Both the position numbers and the translations under genes were made by a program. The notes below the pieces were generated by a model that ran no database searches, was not told the DNA's origin, and saw nothing but the letters and a program-made list of their open reading frames with translations. From Cardiocondyla obscurior (Eukaryota; Arthropoda; Insecta; Hymenoptera; Formicidae), in the NCBI RefSeq assembly GCF_019399895.1, contig NC_091877.1, positions 4,216,001 to 4,280,000 on the forward strand: a DNA stretch of 64,000 nt, given 5' to 3'. Positions 1-13,600 of this stretch are shown here, piece after piece. The stretch's first letter is position 1. Each line of letters opens with the position of its first letter.

Positions 1-3000
1 TTTTTGTCAATATCTCTGCTTGGTGAGGGTTGAACGCTGAAAATAATTACATGTGGGCATTTGCTGACGTCACCGCACAATGATACGTTGCCAGATTTTG
101 AAAATTTTTTTTTTGTTTTTGTCAATATCTCTGCTTCTGGTGAATGTAAAACGCTGAAAATTGTTACGTGGGCATCTGCTGACGTCACCGCACGAAGATT
201 CGTTGCCAGATTAAAAAAATTTTTTTTTTGTTTTGTCAATATCTCTGTTTCTGGTGAAAGTAGAACGCTGAAAATGGTCACGTGGGCATCTGCTGACGTC
301 ACCGCACAATGATACGTTGCCAAATTTTCAAAAAATTTTTATTTGTTTCTTGTCAATATCTCTGCTTCTGGTGAGAGTAGAACGCTGAAAATTGTTACGT
401 GGGCATCTGCTGACGTCACCGCACGATGATTCTTTGCCAGATTTTCAAAAATCTTTTTTGTTTTTTGTCAATATCTTTGTTTCTGGTGAAGGTAGAACGC
501 TGAAATTAGTCACGTGGGCATCTGCTGACGTCACCGCACATTGATACGTTGCCAAATTTTCAAAAATTTTTTATGTTTTTTGTCAATATTTCAGATTTGG
601 TGAAGATAGAACGCTGAAAATGGTCACGTGGGCATCTGCTGACGTCACCGCACAATGATACGTTGCCAGATTTTTAAAAACTTTTTTCTGTTTTTGTCAA
701 TATCTCTGCTTCTGGAGATAGAACGCTGAAAATGTTACGTGGGCATTGCTGACGTCACCGCACGATGATTTGTTGCCAAATTTTCAAAATTTTTTTCGTT
801 TTTGTCAATATTCTGCTTCTGGTTGAGGTAGAACGCTGAAAATTGTTACGTGGGCATCTGCTGACGTCACCGCACGATGATTCGTTGCCAGATTTTCAAA
901 AAATTTTTTTTTTTGTCAATATCTCAGCTTCTGGTGAAAATAAACGCTGAAAATTGTTACGTGGGCATTTGCTGACGTCACCGCACGATGATTCGTTGCC
1001 AGATTAAAAAATTTTTTTTTGTTTTTGTCAATATCTCTGCTTCTGGTAGGTAGAACGTGAAAATGGTCACGTGGGCATCTGCTGACGTCACCGCACGAAG
1101 ATTTGTTGCCAGATTTTCAAAAATTTTTTTTCGTTTTTTGTCAATATCTCTGTTTCTGGTGAAGGTAGAACGCTGAAAATAGTCACGTGGGCATCTGCTG
1201 ACGTCACCGCACAACATACGTTGCCAGATTTTAAAATTTTTTTTGTTTTTGTCAATATCTCTGCTTCTGGTGGAGATAGAACGCTGAAAATTGTTACGTG
1301 GGCATCTGCTGACGTCACCGCACGATGATTAATTGCCAACGTGGGCATCTGCTGACGTCACCGCACGATGATTCGTTGCCAGATTTTCAAAATTTTTTTT
1401 GTTTTTGTCAATATTTTGCTTCTGGTGAGGTGGGAACGCTGAAAATAGTCACGTGGGCATCTGCTGACGTCACCGCACAATGATACGTTGCCAGATTAAC
1501 AAAAATTTTTTATTTGTTTTTGTCAATATCTCTGTTTCTGGTGGAAGTAGAACGCTGAAAATTGTTACGTGGGCATCTGCTGACGTCACCGCACAATGAT
1601 ACGTTGCCAAATTTTCAAAAATTTTTTTTTGTTTTTTGTCAATATCTCTGCTTCTGGTGAAAGTAAAACGCTGAAAATAGTTACGTGGGCATCTGCTGAC
1701 GTCACCGCACGAAGATTTGTTGTCAGATTTCCAAAAATTTTTTTTTTGTTTTTTGTCAATATTTTTGCCTCTGGTGAAAGTAGAACGCTAAAAATGGTAA
1801 CGTGGGCATCTGCTGACGTCACCGCACAACGATACGTTTCCAGATTTTCAAAAATTTTTTTCGTTTTTGTCAATATTTTTGTTTCTGGTAGAGGTAGAAC
1901 GCTGAAAATAGTTACGTGGGCATTGCTGACGTCACCGCACGAAATCGTTGCAAAATTTTCAAAATTTCTTTTTCGTTTTTTGTCAATATCTTTGTTTGGT
2001 GAAAATTGAACGCTGAAAATAGTCACGTGGGCATCAACTGACGTCACCGCACAATGATACGTTGCCAAATTAAAAAAAATTTTTTTATCGTTTTTTGTCA
2101 ATATTTCTGCTTCTGGTAAAAGTAGAACGCTGAAAAATGTTACGTGGGCTCTGCTGACGTCACCGCAGGATGATTCTTTGCCAGATTTTCAAAAATTTTT
2201 TTCGTTTTTTGTCAATATCTCTGCTTCTGATGAAAATAAAACGCTGAAAATAATCACGTGGGCATCTGCTGACGTCACCGCACGATGATTCTTTGCCAGA
2301 TTTTCAAAAATTTATTTTTGTTTTCTGTCAATATCTCTGCTTCTGGTGGAGGTAGAACGCTGAAAATTGTTACGTGGGCATCTGCTGACGTCACCGCACG
2401 ATGATTTTTTGCCAGATTTTCAAAAATTCTTTTTTCGTTTTTGTCAATATCTCTGCTTCTGGTGAAGGTAGAACGCTAAAAATTGTTACGTGAACATCTG
2501 CTGACGTCACCGCACAATGATACGTTGCCAGATTTTCAAAAATTTTTTTATCGTTTTTTGTCAATATCTTTGCTTCTGGTGGAGGTAGAACGTTTAAAGT
2601 TGTCACGTGAACATCTGCTGACGTCACCGCACAATGATACGTTGCCAGATTTTGAAAAATATTTCTATCGTTTTTTGTCAATATCTCTGCTTCTGGTGAA
2701 GGTAGAACGCTGAAAATTGTTACGTGGGCATCTGCTGACGTCACCACACAATGATTTTTTGCCAGATTTTCAAAAATTTTTTTATCGTTATTTGTCAATA
2801 TTTATGCTTCTGGTGAGGATAGAACGCTGAAAATGATCACGTGGGCATTTGCTGACGTCACCGCACAATGATACGTTGCCAGATTAAAAATAATTTTTTT
2901 ATCGTTTTTTGTCAATATCTCTGCTTCTGGTGAAGGTAGAACGCTGAAAATTGTTACGTGGGCATCTGCTGACGTCACCACACGATGATTTTTTGCCAGA

Positions 3001-6000
3001 TTTTCAAAAATTTTTTTATCGTTATTTGTCAATATTTATGCTTCTGGTGAGATTAGAACGCTGAAAATGGTCACGTGGGCATTTGCTGACGTCACCGCAC
3101 AATGATACGTTGCCAGATTATGAAAAATTTTTTTATCGTTTTTTGTCAATATCTCTGCTTCTGGTGAAGGTAGAACGCAGAAAAGTGTTACGAGGGCATC
3201 TGCTGACGTCACCGCACGATGATTCGTTGCCAAATTTTCAAAATTTTTTTATCGTTTTTTGTCAATATCTCTGCTTCTGGTGAAAGTAGAACGCTGAAAA
3301 TTGTTACGTAATCATTTTCTGATATCACCGCACGAAGATTTGTTGCCAGATTTTTAAAAATTTATTTTTTGTTTTTTGTCAATATTTTTCCTCTGGTGAA
3401 AGTAGAACGCTAAAAATGGTAACGTGGGCATCTGCTGACGTCACCGCACGAAGATTTGTTGTCAGATTTCCAAAAATTTTTTTTTTGTTTTTTGTCAATA
3501 TTTTTGCATCTGGTGAGGGTAGAACGCTGAAAATTGTCACGTGGGCATCTGCTGACGTCACCGCACAACGATACGTTTCCAGATTTTGAAAAATTTTTTT
3601 ATCGTTTTTTGTCAATATTTCTGTTTCTGGTAGAGGTAGAACGCTGAAAATAGTTACGTGGGCAATTGCTGACGTCACCGAACGAAAATTCGTTGCAAAA
3701 TTTTCAAAAATTTTTTTTTCGTTTTTTGTCAGTATCTTTGTTTTTGGTGAAAATTGAACGCTGAAAATAGTCACGTGGGCATCAACTGACGTCACCGCAC
3801 AATGATACGTTGCCAAATTAAAAAAAATTTTTTTATCGTTTTTTGTCAATATTTCTGCTTCTGGTAAAAGTAGAACGCTGAAAAATGTTACGTGGGCTCT
3901 GCTGACGTCACCGCAGGATGATTCTTTGCCAGATTTTCAAAAATCTTTTTCGTTTTTTGTCAATATCTCTGCTTCTGATGAAAATAAAACGCTGAAAATA
4001 ATCACGTGGGCATCTGCTGACGTCACCGCACGATGATTCTTTGCCAGATTTTCAAAAATTTATTTTTGTTTTCTGTCAATATCTCTGCTTCTGGTGAAGG
4101 TAGAACGCTGAAAATTGTTACGTGGGCATCTGCTGACGTCACCGCACAATGATACGTTGCCAAATTTTGAAAAATTTTTTTATTGTTTTCTGTCAATATC
4201 TCTGTTTTTGGTGGAGGTAGAACGCTGAAAGTTGTTACGTTGGCATCTGCTGACGTCACCGCACAATGATACGTTGCCAAATTAAAAAAAATTTTTTTTT
4301 TGTTTTTTGTCAATATCTCTGCTTCTGGTGAAAGTAGAACGCTAAAAATGGTAACGTGGGCATCTGCTGACGTCACCGCACGAAGATTTGTTGTCAGATT
4401 TCCAAAAATTTTTTTTTTGTTTTTTGTCAATATTTTTGCATCTGGTGAGGGTAGAACGCTGAGAATTGTCACGTGGGCATCTGCTGACGTCACCGCACAA
4501 CGATACGTTTCCAGATTTTAAAAAATTTTTTATCGTTTTTTGTCAATATTTCTGTTTCTGGTAGAGGTAGAACGCTGAAAATAGTTACGTGGGCAATTGC
4601 TGACGTCACCGAACGAAAATTCGTTGCCAAATTTTCAAAAATTTTTTTCGTTTTTTGTCAATATCTTTGTTTTTGGTGAAAATTGAACGCTGAAAATAGT
4701 CACGTGGGCATCAACTGACGTCACCGCACAATGATACGTTGCCAAATTAAAAAAAATTTTTTTATCGTTTTTTGTCAATATTTCTGCTTCTGGTAAAAGT
4801 AGAACGCTGAAAAATGTTACGTGGGCTCTGCTGACGTCACCGCAGGATGATTCTTTGCCAGATTTTCAAAAATCTTTTTTTCGTTTTTTGTCAATATCTC
4901 TGCTTCTGATGAAAATAAAACGCTGAAAATAATCACGTGGGCATCTGCTGACGTCACCGCACGATGATTCTTTGCCAGATTTTCAAAAATTTTTTTTGTT
5001 TTCTGTCAATATCTCTGCTTCTGGTGGAGGTAGAACGCTGAAAATTGTTACGTGGGCATCTGCTGACGTCACCGCACGATGATTCTTTGCCAGATTTTCA
5101 AAAATTTTTTTTTCGTTTTTGTCAATATCTCTGCTTCTGGTGAAGGTAGAACGCTAAAAATTGTTACGTGAACATCTGCTGACGTCACCGCACAATGATA
5201 CGTTGCCAGATTTTCAAAAATTTTTTTATCGTTTTTTGTCAATATCTTTGCTTCTGGTGGAGGTAGAACGTTTAAAGTTGTCACGTGAACATCTGCTGAC
5301 GTCACCGCACAATGATACGTTGCCAGATTTTGAAAAATATTTTTATCGTTTTTTGTCAATATCTCTGCTTCTGGTGAAGGTAGAACGCTGAAAATTGTTA
5401 CGTGGGCATCTGCTGACGTCACCACACAATAATTTTTTGCCAGATTTTCAAAAATTTTTTTATCGTTATTTGTCAATATTTATGCTTCTGGTGAGAATAG
5501 AACGCTGAAAATGATCACGTGGGCATTTGCTGACGTCACCGCACAATGATACGTTGCCAGATTAAAAAAAATTTTTTTATCGTTTTTTGTCAATATCTTT
5601 GCTTCTGGTGAAGATAGAACGCTGAAAATTGTTACGTGGGCATCTGCTGACGTCACCACACGATGATTTTTTGCTAGATTTTCAAAAATTTTTTTATCGT
5701 TATTTGTCAATATTTATGCTTCTGGTGAGATTAGAACGCTGAAAATGGTCACGTGGGCATTTGCTGACGTCACCGCACAATGATACGTTGCCAGATTATG
5801 AAAAATTTTTTTATCGTTTTTTGTCAATATCTCTGCTTCTGGTGAAGGTAGAACGCAGAAAAGTGTTACGAGGGCATCTGCTGACGTCACCGCACGATGA
5901 TTCGTTGCCAAATTTTAAAAAATTTTTTTATCGTTATTTGTCAATATCTCTGCTTCTGGTGAAAGTAGAACGCTGAAAATTGTTACGTAATCATTTTCTG

Positions 6001-7743
6001 ATATCACCGCACGAAGATTTGTTGCCAGATTTTTAAAAATTTATTTTTTGTTTTTTGTCAATATCTTTTCCTCTGGTGAAAGTAGAACGCTAAAAATGGT
6101 AACGTGGGCATCTGCTGACGTCACCGCTTAAAGATTTGTTGCCAAATTTTCAAAAAATTTTTCTTTGCTTTTGTCAATATCTCTGCTTCTGGTAAAAGTA
6201 GAACGCTGAAAATTGTTACGTGGGCATCTGCTGACGTCACCACACGATGATTTTTTGCCAGATTTTCAAAAATTTTTTTTTTGTTTTTTGTCAATATCTT
6301 TGCTTCTGGTGGAGGTAGAACGCTGAAAATGGTCACGTGAGCATTTGCTGACGTCACCGCACAATGATACGTTGCCAGATTTTGAAAAATTTTTTTATTG
6401 TTTTTTGTCAATATCTATGCTCCTGGTGAGGATAGAACGCTGAAAATGGTCACGTGGGCATTTGCTGACGTCACCGAACAATAATACGTTGCCAGATTTT
6501 GAAAAATTTTTTTATCGTTTTTGTCAATATCTCTGCTCCTGGTGGAGGTAGAACGCTGAAAATAGTTTCGTGGGCATCTGTTGACGTCACCGCACAATGA
6601 TACGTTGCCAGATTTTGAAAAATTTTTTATCGTTTTTTGTCAATATCTTTGCTTTTGGTGGAGGTAGAACGCTGAAAATTGTTACGTGAGCATCTGCTGA
6701 CGTCACCACACGATGATTCTTTGCCAGATTTTCAAAAATTCTTTTTTTGTTTTTTGTCAATATCTCTGTTTTTGGTTAAAGTAGAACGCTGAAAATAGTC
6801 ACGAAAGCATCAACTGACGTCGCCGCACAATGATACGTTGCCAAATTTTGAAAAATTTTTTTATCGTTTTTTGTCAATATCTTTGCTTCTGGTGGAAGTA
6901 GAACGCTGAAAAATGTTACGTGGGCTCTGCTGACGTCACCGCACGATGATTCTTTGCCAGATTTTTAAAAATTCTTTTTTTGTTTTTTGTCAATATCTCT
7001 GCTTCTGGTAAAGATAAAACGCTGAAAATAGTCAAGTGAGCATCAGCTGACGTCACCGCACAATGATACGTTGCCAGATTAAAAAAAATTTTTTTATCGT
7101 TTTTTGTCAATATCTTTGCTTCTGGTGAAGATAGAACGCTGAAAATTGTTACGTGGGCATCTGCTGACGTCACCACACGATGATTTTTTGCTAGATTTTC
7201 AAAAATTTTTTTATCGTTTTTGTCAATATTTCTGCTTCTGGTGAGGTAGAACGCTGAAAATGGTAACGTGGGCATTTGCTGACGTCACCGCACAATGATA
7301 CGTTGCCAGATTTTCAAAAATTTTTTTATCGTTTTTTGTCAATATCTTTGCTTCTGGTGAAGGTAGAACGCTGAAAATTGTTACGTGGGCATCTGCTGAC
7401 GTCACCGCACGATGATTCGTTGCCAAATTTTAAAAATTTTTTATCGTTTTTGTCAATATCTCTGCTTCTGGTGAAAGTAGAACGCTGAAAATTGTTACGT
7501 AATCATTTTCTGATATCACCGCACGAAGATTTGTTGCCAGATTTTTAAAAATTTATTTTTTGTTTTTTGTCAATATCTTTGCTTCTGGTGAAAGTAGAAC
7601 GCTAAAAATGGTAACGTGGGCATCTGCTGACGTCACCGCTTAAAGATTTGTTGCCAAATTTTCAAAAAATTTTTCTTTGCTTTTGTCAATATCTCTGCTT
7701 CTGGTAAAAGTAGAACGCTGAAAATTGTTACGTGGGCATCTGC
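1..7743 (+). repeat. 117-bp satellite array, subfamily A
   Basis: Head-to-tail tandem monomers of about 117 bp, all in one orientation, running in from the left window edge. Each unit starts with the conserved GACGTCACCGCAC block, followed by AATGATACGTTGCCAG or GATGATTCGTTGCCAG, a TTTTCAAAAA/poly-T tract, TTTTGTCAATATCTCTGC, TTCTGGTGAAGGTAGAACG, CTGAAAATTGTTACGTGG and GCATCTGCT. Monomers differ mainly by point changes and poly-T length. The constant TGACGTCA palindrome is lost in a marker variant (TGATATCA) near 3,320, 6,001 and 7,511. Long reading frames on both strands arise because 117 is divisible by three; I do not call them genes. Confidence 0.97.
2391..6048 (+). repeat. Higher-order duplication inside subfamily A (2,678-bp period)
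   Basis: The stretch 2,391-3,370 recurs at 5,069-6,048 at a constant offset of 2,678 bp (about 23 monomers), with the same private variants, including a lost CRE (CTGATATCACC) and the AACGTTTAAAGTTG monomer. The duplication contains smaller steps. A rare variant, CGCAGGATGATTC, occurs near 2,163, 3,912 and 4,842, giving steps of about 1,748 bp (15 monomers) and 930 bp (8 monomers) that add up to 2,678. The TGATATCA marker recurs once more about 1,510 bp later, near 7,511. This is the pattern left by unequal exchange of multi-monomer blocks. Confidence 0.85.
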
Positions 7744-10647
7744 TGACGTCACCGCACGACGTCACGTGATCAGATTTTCAAAAATTTTTTTTTGTTTTTC
7801 GTCAATATCTTCGCTTCTGGAGAAGGTAGGACGCAAAAAATGGTCACGTGGGCATTTGCTGACGTCACCGCACGACGTCACGTGGTCAGTTTTTCAAAAA
7901 TTTTTTTTTTGTTTTTCGTCAATATTTTTGCCCCTGGAAAAGGTAGGACGTTAAAAATGGTCACGTGGGCATCTGCTAACGTCACCGCACGACGTCACGT
8001 AAACAGATTAAAAAAAATTTTTTTTTGTTTTTTGTCAATATCTTTGCCCCTGGAAAAAGTAGGACGCTAAAAATGGTGACGTGAGCATGTTCTGACGTCA
8101 CCGCACAATGTCACGTGGTCAGATTTTCAAAAATTTTTTTTTCGTTTTTCGTCAATATTTTCGCCCCTGGAGAAAGTAGGACGCTAAAAATGATCACGTA
8201 CGCATCTGCTGACGTCACCGCACGACGTCACGTGGTCAGATTTTCAAAAATTTTTTTTTCGTCTTTCGTCAATATTTTCGCCCCTGGAGAAAGTAGGACG
8301 TTAAAAATGGTCACGTAAGTATCTGCTGACGTCACCGCACGACGTCACGTGGTCAGATTAAAAATCATATTTTTTTTGTTTTTCGTCAATATTTTTGCTT
8401 CTGGAGGGAAGAGGACGCTAAAAATGGTCACGTGAGCATCTGCTGACGTCACCGCACGACGTTACGTGATCAGAGTTTCAAAAACTTCTTTTTCGTTTTT
8501 CGTCAATATTTTCGCCCCTGGAGAAAGTAGGACGCTAAAAATGGTCACGTACGCATCTGCTGACGTCACCGCACGACGTCACGTGGTCAGATTTTCAAAA
8601 ATTTTTTTTTCGTTTTTCGTCAATATTATCGCCCCTGGAAAAAGTAGGACGCTAAAAATGGTTACGTGGGCATTTGCTTACGTCACAGCACAACGTCACG
8701 TGGTCAGATTTTCAAAAATTTTTTTTTTGTTTTTCGTCAATATCTTTGCTTCTGGAAAGGATAAGACGCTAAAAATGGTCACGTGAGCATCTGTTGACGT
8801 CACCGCACGACATCACGTGGTCAGATTTTCAAAAATTATTTTTTCGCTTTTCGTCAATATCTCTGCCCCTGGAAGAAGTAAAACGCTAAAAATGGTCATG
8901 TGGGCATCTGCTGACGTCACCGCACGACGTCACGTGGTCAAATTTTCAAAAACTTCTTTTTTTTTTTTTCGTTAATATCTCCGCCTCTGGAAGGGGTAGG
9001 ACGCTAAAAATGATCACGTGGGCATCTGCTGACGTCACCGCACGACGTCACGTGGTCATATTTAAAAAAATTTTTTTTTCGTTTTTCGTCAATATTTTCG
9101 CCCCTGAAAAGAATAGGACGCAAAAAATGGTCACGTGGGCATCTGCTGACGTCACCGCACGACGTCACGTGGTCAGATTTTCAAAAATTTTTTTTTTGTT
9201 TTTCGTCAATATATTTGCCTCTAAAGAGGGTAAGACGCTAAAAATGGTCACGTACGCATCTGCTGACGTCACCGCACGACGTTACGTGGTCAGATTTTCA
9301 AAAATTTTTTTTTCGTTTTTCGTCAATATTTTCGCTTCTGGAGAAAGTAGGACGCTAAAAATGATCACGTACGCATCTGCTGACGTCACCGCACGACGTC
9401 ACGTGGTCAGATTTTCAAAAATTTTTTTTTCGATTTTCGTCAATATTATCGCCCCTGGAGGAAGTAGGACGCTAAAAATGGTTACGTGGGCATCTGCTGA
9501 CGTCACAGCACGACGTCACGTGTTCAGATTTTCAAAAATTTCGTTTTTCGTCAATATCTTCGCTTTTGAAGGGGGTAGGACGCAAAAAATTGTCACGTGG
9601 GCATCTGCTGACGTCAACGCACGACGTCACGTGGTCAGATTTTCAAAAATTTCTCTTTCGTTCTTCGTCAATATCATCGCCCCTGGAAAGGGTAGGACGC
9701 TAATAATGGTCACGTGGGCATCTGCTGACGTCACCGCACGACGTTAAATGGTCAAATTTTCAAAAATTTTTTTTGCGTTTTTCGTCAATATCTTCGTTTT
9801 TGGAGGGGGTAGAACGCAAAAATGGTCACGTGAGCATCTGCTGACGTCACCGCACGACGTCACGTGGTCAGATTTTCAAAAATTTTTTTTTCGTTTTTCG
9901 TCATATCTTCGTTCCTGGAAAAGGTAGAACGCTAATAATGGTCACGTGGGCATCTGTTGACGTCACCGCACGACGTCACGTGGTCAGATTTTCAAAAATT
10001 TTTTTTGCGTTTTTCGTCAATATCTTCGCCCCTGGAAGGAGTAGGACGCTAAAAATGGTCACGTGGGCATCTGCTGACGTCACCGCACGACGTCACGTGG
10101 TCAGATTTTCAAAAATTTTTTTCGTTTTTCGTCAATATCTTTGCCCCTGAAAGGGGTAGGACGCTAAAAATGGTCACGTGGGCATCTGCTGACGTCACCG
10201 CACGACGTCACGTGGTCAGATTTTCCAAAATTTTTTTCGTTTTTGTCAATATCTTTGCCCTTGAAAGGGTAGGACGCAAAAATGGTCACGCATCTGCTGA
10301 CGTCACCGCACGACGTCACGTGGTCAGATTTTCAAAAATTTTTTTTGTTTTTCGTCAATATCTTCGTTCCTGGAAAGAGTAGGACGCTAAAAATGGTCAC
10401 GTGGGCATCTGCTGACGTCACCGCACGACGTCACGTGGTCAGATTTTCAAAAATTTTTTTTTCGTTTTTCGTCAATATCTTCGCCTCTTGAGAAAGTAGG
10501 ACGCTAAAAATGGTCACGTGGGCATCTGCTGACGTCACCGCACGACGTCACGTGGTCAGATTTTCAAAAATTTTTTTTTCGTTCTTCGTCAATATCTTCG
10601 CCCCTTGAGAAAGTAGGACGCTAAAAATGGTCACGTGGGCATCTGCT

Positions 10648-13600
10648 GACGTCAACGCACGACGTCACGTGGTCAGATTTTCAAAAATTTCTTTTGCGTT
10701 TTTCGTCAATATCTTTGCCCCTGGAGGGGGTAGGACGCTAAAAATGGTCACGTGGGCATCTGCTGACGTCACCGCACGACGTCACGTGGTCAAATTTTCA
10801 AAAATTTTTTTTTCGTTTTTCGTCAATATCTTCGCCCCTGGAGGGGTAGGACGCTAAAAATGGTCACGGGCATCTGCTGACGTCACCGCACGACGTCACG
10901 TGGTCAGATTTTCAAAAATTTTATTTTTGTTTTTCGTCAATATCTCCGCTCCTGGAGGGGGTAGGACGCTGAAAATGGTCAGGTGGGCATCTGCTGACGT
11001 CACCGCACGACGTCACGTGATCAAATTTTCAAAAATTTCTTTTTTTTTTTTCGTCAATATTTTCGCCCCTGGAAAGAATAGAACGCTAAAAATGGTCACG
11101 TGGGCATCTGCTGACGTCACCGCACGACGTCACGTGGTCAAATTTTCAAAAATTTTATTTTTGTTTTTCGTCAATATCTCCGCTCCTGAAAGGGGTGGGA
11201 CGCTGAAAATGGTCAGGTGGGCATCTGCTGACGTCACCGCACGACGTCACGTGGTCAGATTTAAAAAAATTTTTTTTGCGTTTTTCGTCAATATCTTCGC
11301 CCCTGGAAGAGGTAAGACGCTAAAAATGGTCACGTGGGCATCTGCTGACGTCACCGCACGACGTCACGTGGTCAGATTTTCAAAAATTTTTTTTTCGTTT
11401 TTCGTCAATATCTTCGCCTCTTGAGGAAGTAGGACGCTAAAAATGGTCACGTGGGCATCTGCTGACGTCAACGCACGACGTCACGTGGTCAGATTTTCAA
11501 AATTTTTTTTGCTTTTTCGTCAATATCTTGCCCCTGGAGGTAGGACGCTAAAAATGGTCATCACGTGGGCATCTGCTGACGTCACCGCACGACGTCACGT
11601 GGTCAAATTTTCAAAAATTTTTTTTTGTTTTTCGTCAATATCTTCGCTTCTGGAGGAAGTAGGACGCTAAAAATGGTCGTGGGCATCTGCTGACGTCACC
11701 GCACGACGTCACGTGGTCAAATTCAAAAAAATTTTTGTTTTTCGTCAATATTTCGCTCCTGGAAAGGTAGGACGCTAAAAATGGTCACGTGGGCATCTGC
11801 TGACGTCACCGAACGACGTCACGTGGTCAGATTTTCGAAAATTTTTTTTTCGTTTTTCGTCAATATCTTCGCTCCTGGAGAGGGTAAGACGCTGAAAATG
11901 GTCACGTGGGCATCTGCTGACGTCACCGCACGACGTCACGTGGTCAGATTTTCAAAATTTTTTTTGCGTTTTTCGTCAATATCTTCGCCCTGAAGGGGTA
12001 GGACGCTAAAAATGGTCACGGGGCATCTGCTGACGTCACCGCACGACGTCACGTGGTCAGATTTTCAAAATTTTATTTTGTTTTTCGTCAATATCTTCGC
12101 TCCTGGAGAGGGTAGGACGCTGAAAATGGTCAGGTGGGCATCTGCTAACGTCACCGCACGACGTCACGTGATCAAATTTTCAAAAATTTTTTTTTTTTTT
12201 TCGTCAATATTTTCGCCCCTGGAAAGAATAGAACGCTAAAAATGGTCACGTGGGCATCTGCTGACGTCACCGCACGACGTCACGTGGTCAAATTTTCAAA
12301 AATTTTATTTTTGTTTTTCGTCAATATCTCCGCTCCTGAAAGGGGTGGGACGCTGAAAATGGTCAGGTGGGCATCTGCTGACGTCACCGCACGACGTCAC
12401 GTGGTCAGATTTAAAAAAATTTTTTTTGCGTCTTTCGTCAATATCTTCGTTCCTGGAAGAGGTAAGACGCTAAAAATGGTCACGTGGGCATCTGCTGACG
12501 TCACCGCACGACGTCACGTGGTCAGATTTTCAAAAATTTTTTTTTCGTTTTTCGTCAATATCTTCGCCTCTTGAGGAAGTAATACGCTAAAAATGGTCAC
12601 GTGGGCATCTGCTGACGTCAACGCACGACGTCACGTGGTCAGATTTTCAAAAATTTTTTTTGCGTTTTTCGTCAATATCTTCGCCCCTGGAAGGGGTAGG
12701 ACGCTAAAAATGGTCACGTGGGCATCTGCTGACGTCACCGCACGACGTCACGTGGTCAGATTTTCAAAAATTTTTTTTTTGATTTTCGTCAATATCTTTG
12801 CCCCTGAAAGGGGTAGGACGTTCAAAATGGTTACGTGGGCATCTGGTGACGTCACCGCACAACGTCACGTGGTCAGATTTTCCAAAATTTTTTTTTCGGT
12901 TTTTGTCAACATCTTTGCCCTTGGAAAGGGTAGGACGCTAAAAATAATCACGTGGGCATCTGTTGACGTAACCGCACGACGTCACGTGGTCATTTTTTCA
13001 AAAATTTTATTTTTGTTTTTTGTCAATATCTTCGCCCCTGGAAAGAGTAGGACGCTAAAAATAATCATGGTGGCATTTGCTGACGTCACTGCACGACGTC
13101 ACGTGGTCAGATTTTCAAAAATTTTTTTTTCGTTTTTCGTCAATATCTTTGCCTCTTGAGAAAGTAGGACGCTAAAAATGGTCACGTGGGCATCTGCTGA
13201 CGTCACCGCACGACGTCACGTGGTCAAATTTTCAAAAATTTTATTTTTGTTTTTCGTCAATATCTCCGCTCCTGGAAAGGGTAGGACGCTGAAAATGGTC
13301 AGGTGGGCATCTGCTAACGTCACCGCACGACGTCACGTGATCAAATTTTCAAAAATTTTTTTTTCGTCATTTTCGCCCTGGAAAGAATAGAACGCTAAAA
13401 ATGGTCACGTGGGCATCTGCTGACGTCACCGCACGACGTCACGTGGTCAAATTTTCAAAAATTTTATTTTTGTTTTTCGTCAATATCTCCGCTCCTGAAA
13501 GGGGTGGGACGCTGAAAATGGTCAGGTGGGCATCTGCTGACGTCACCGCACGACGTCACGTGGTCAGATTTAAAAAATTTTTTTCGTTTTCGTCAATATC

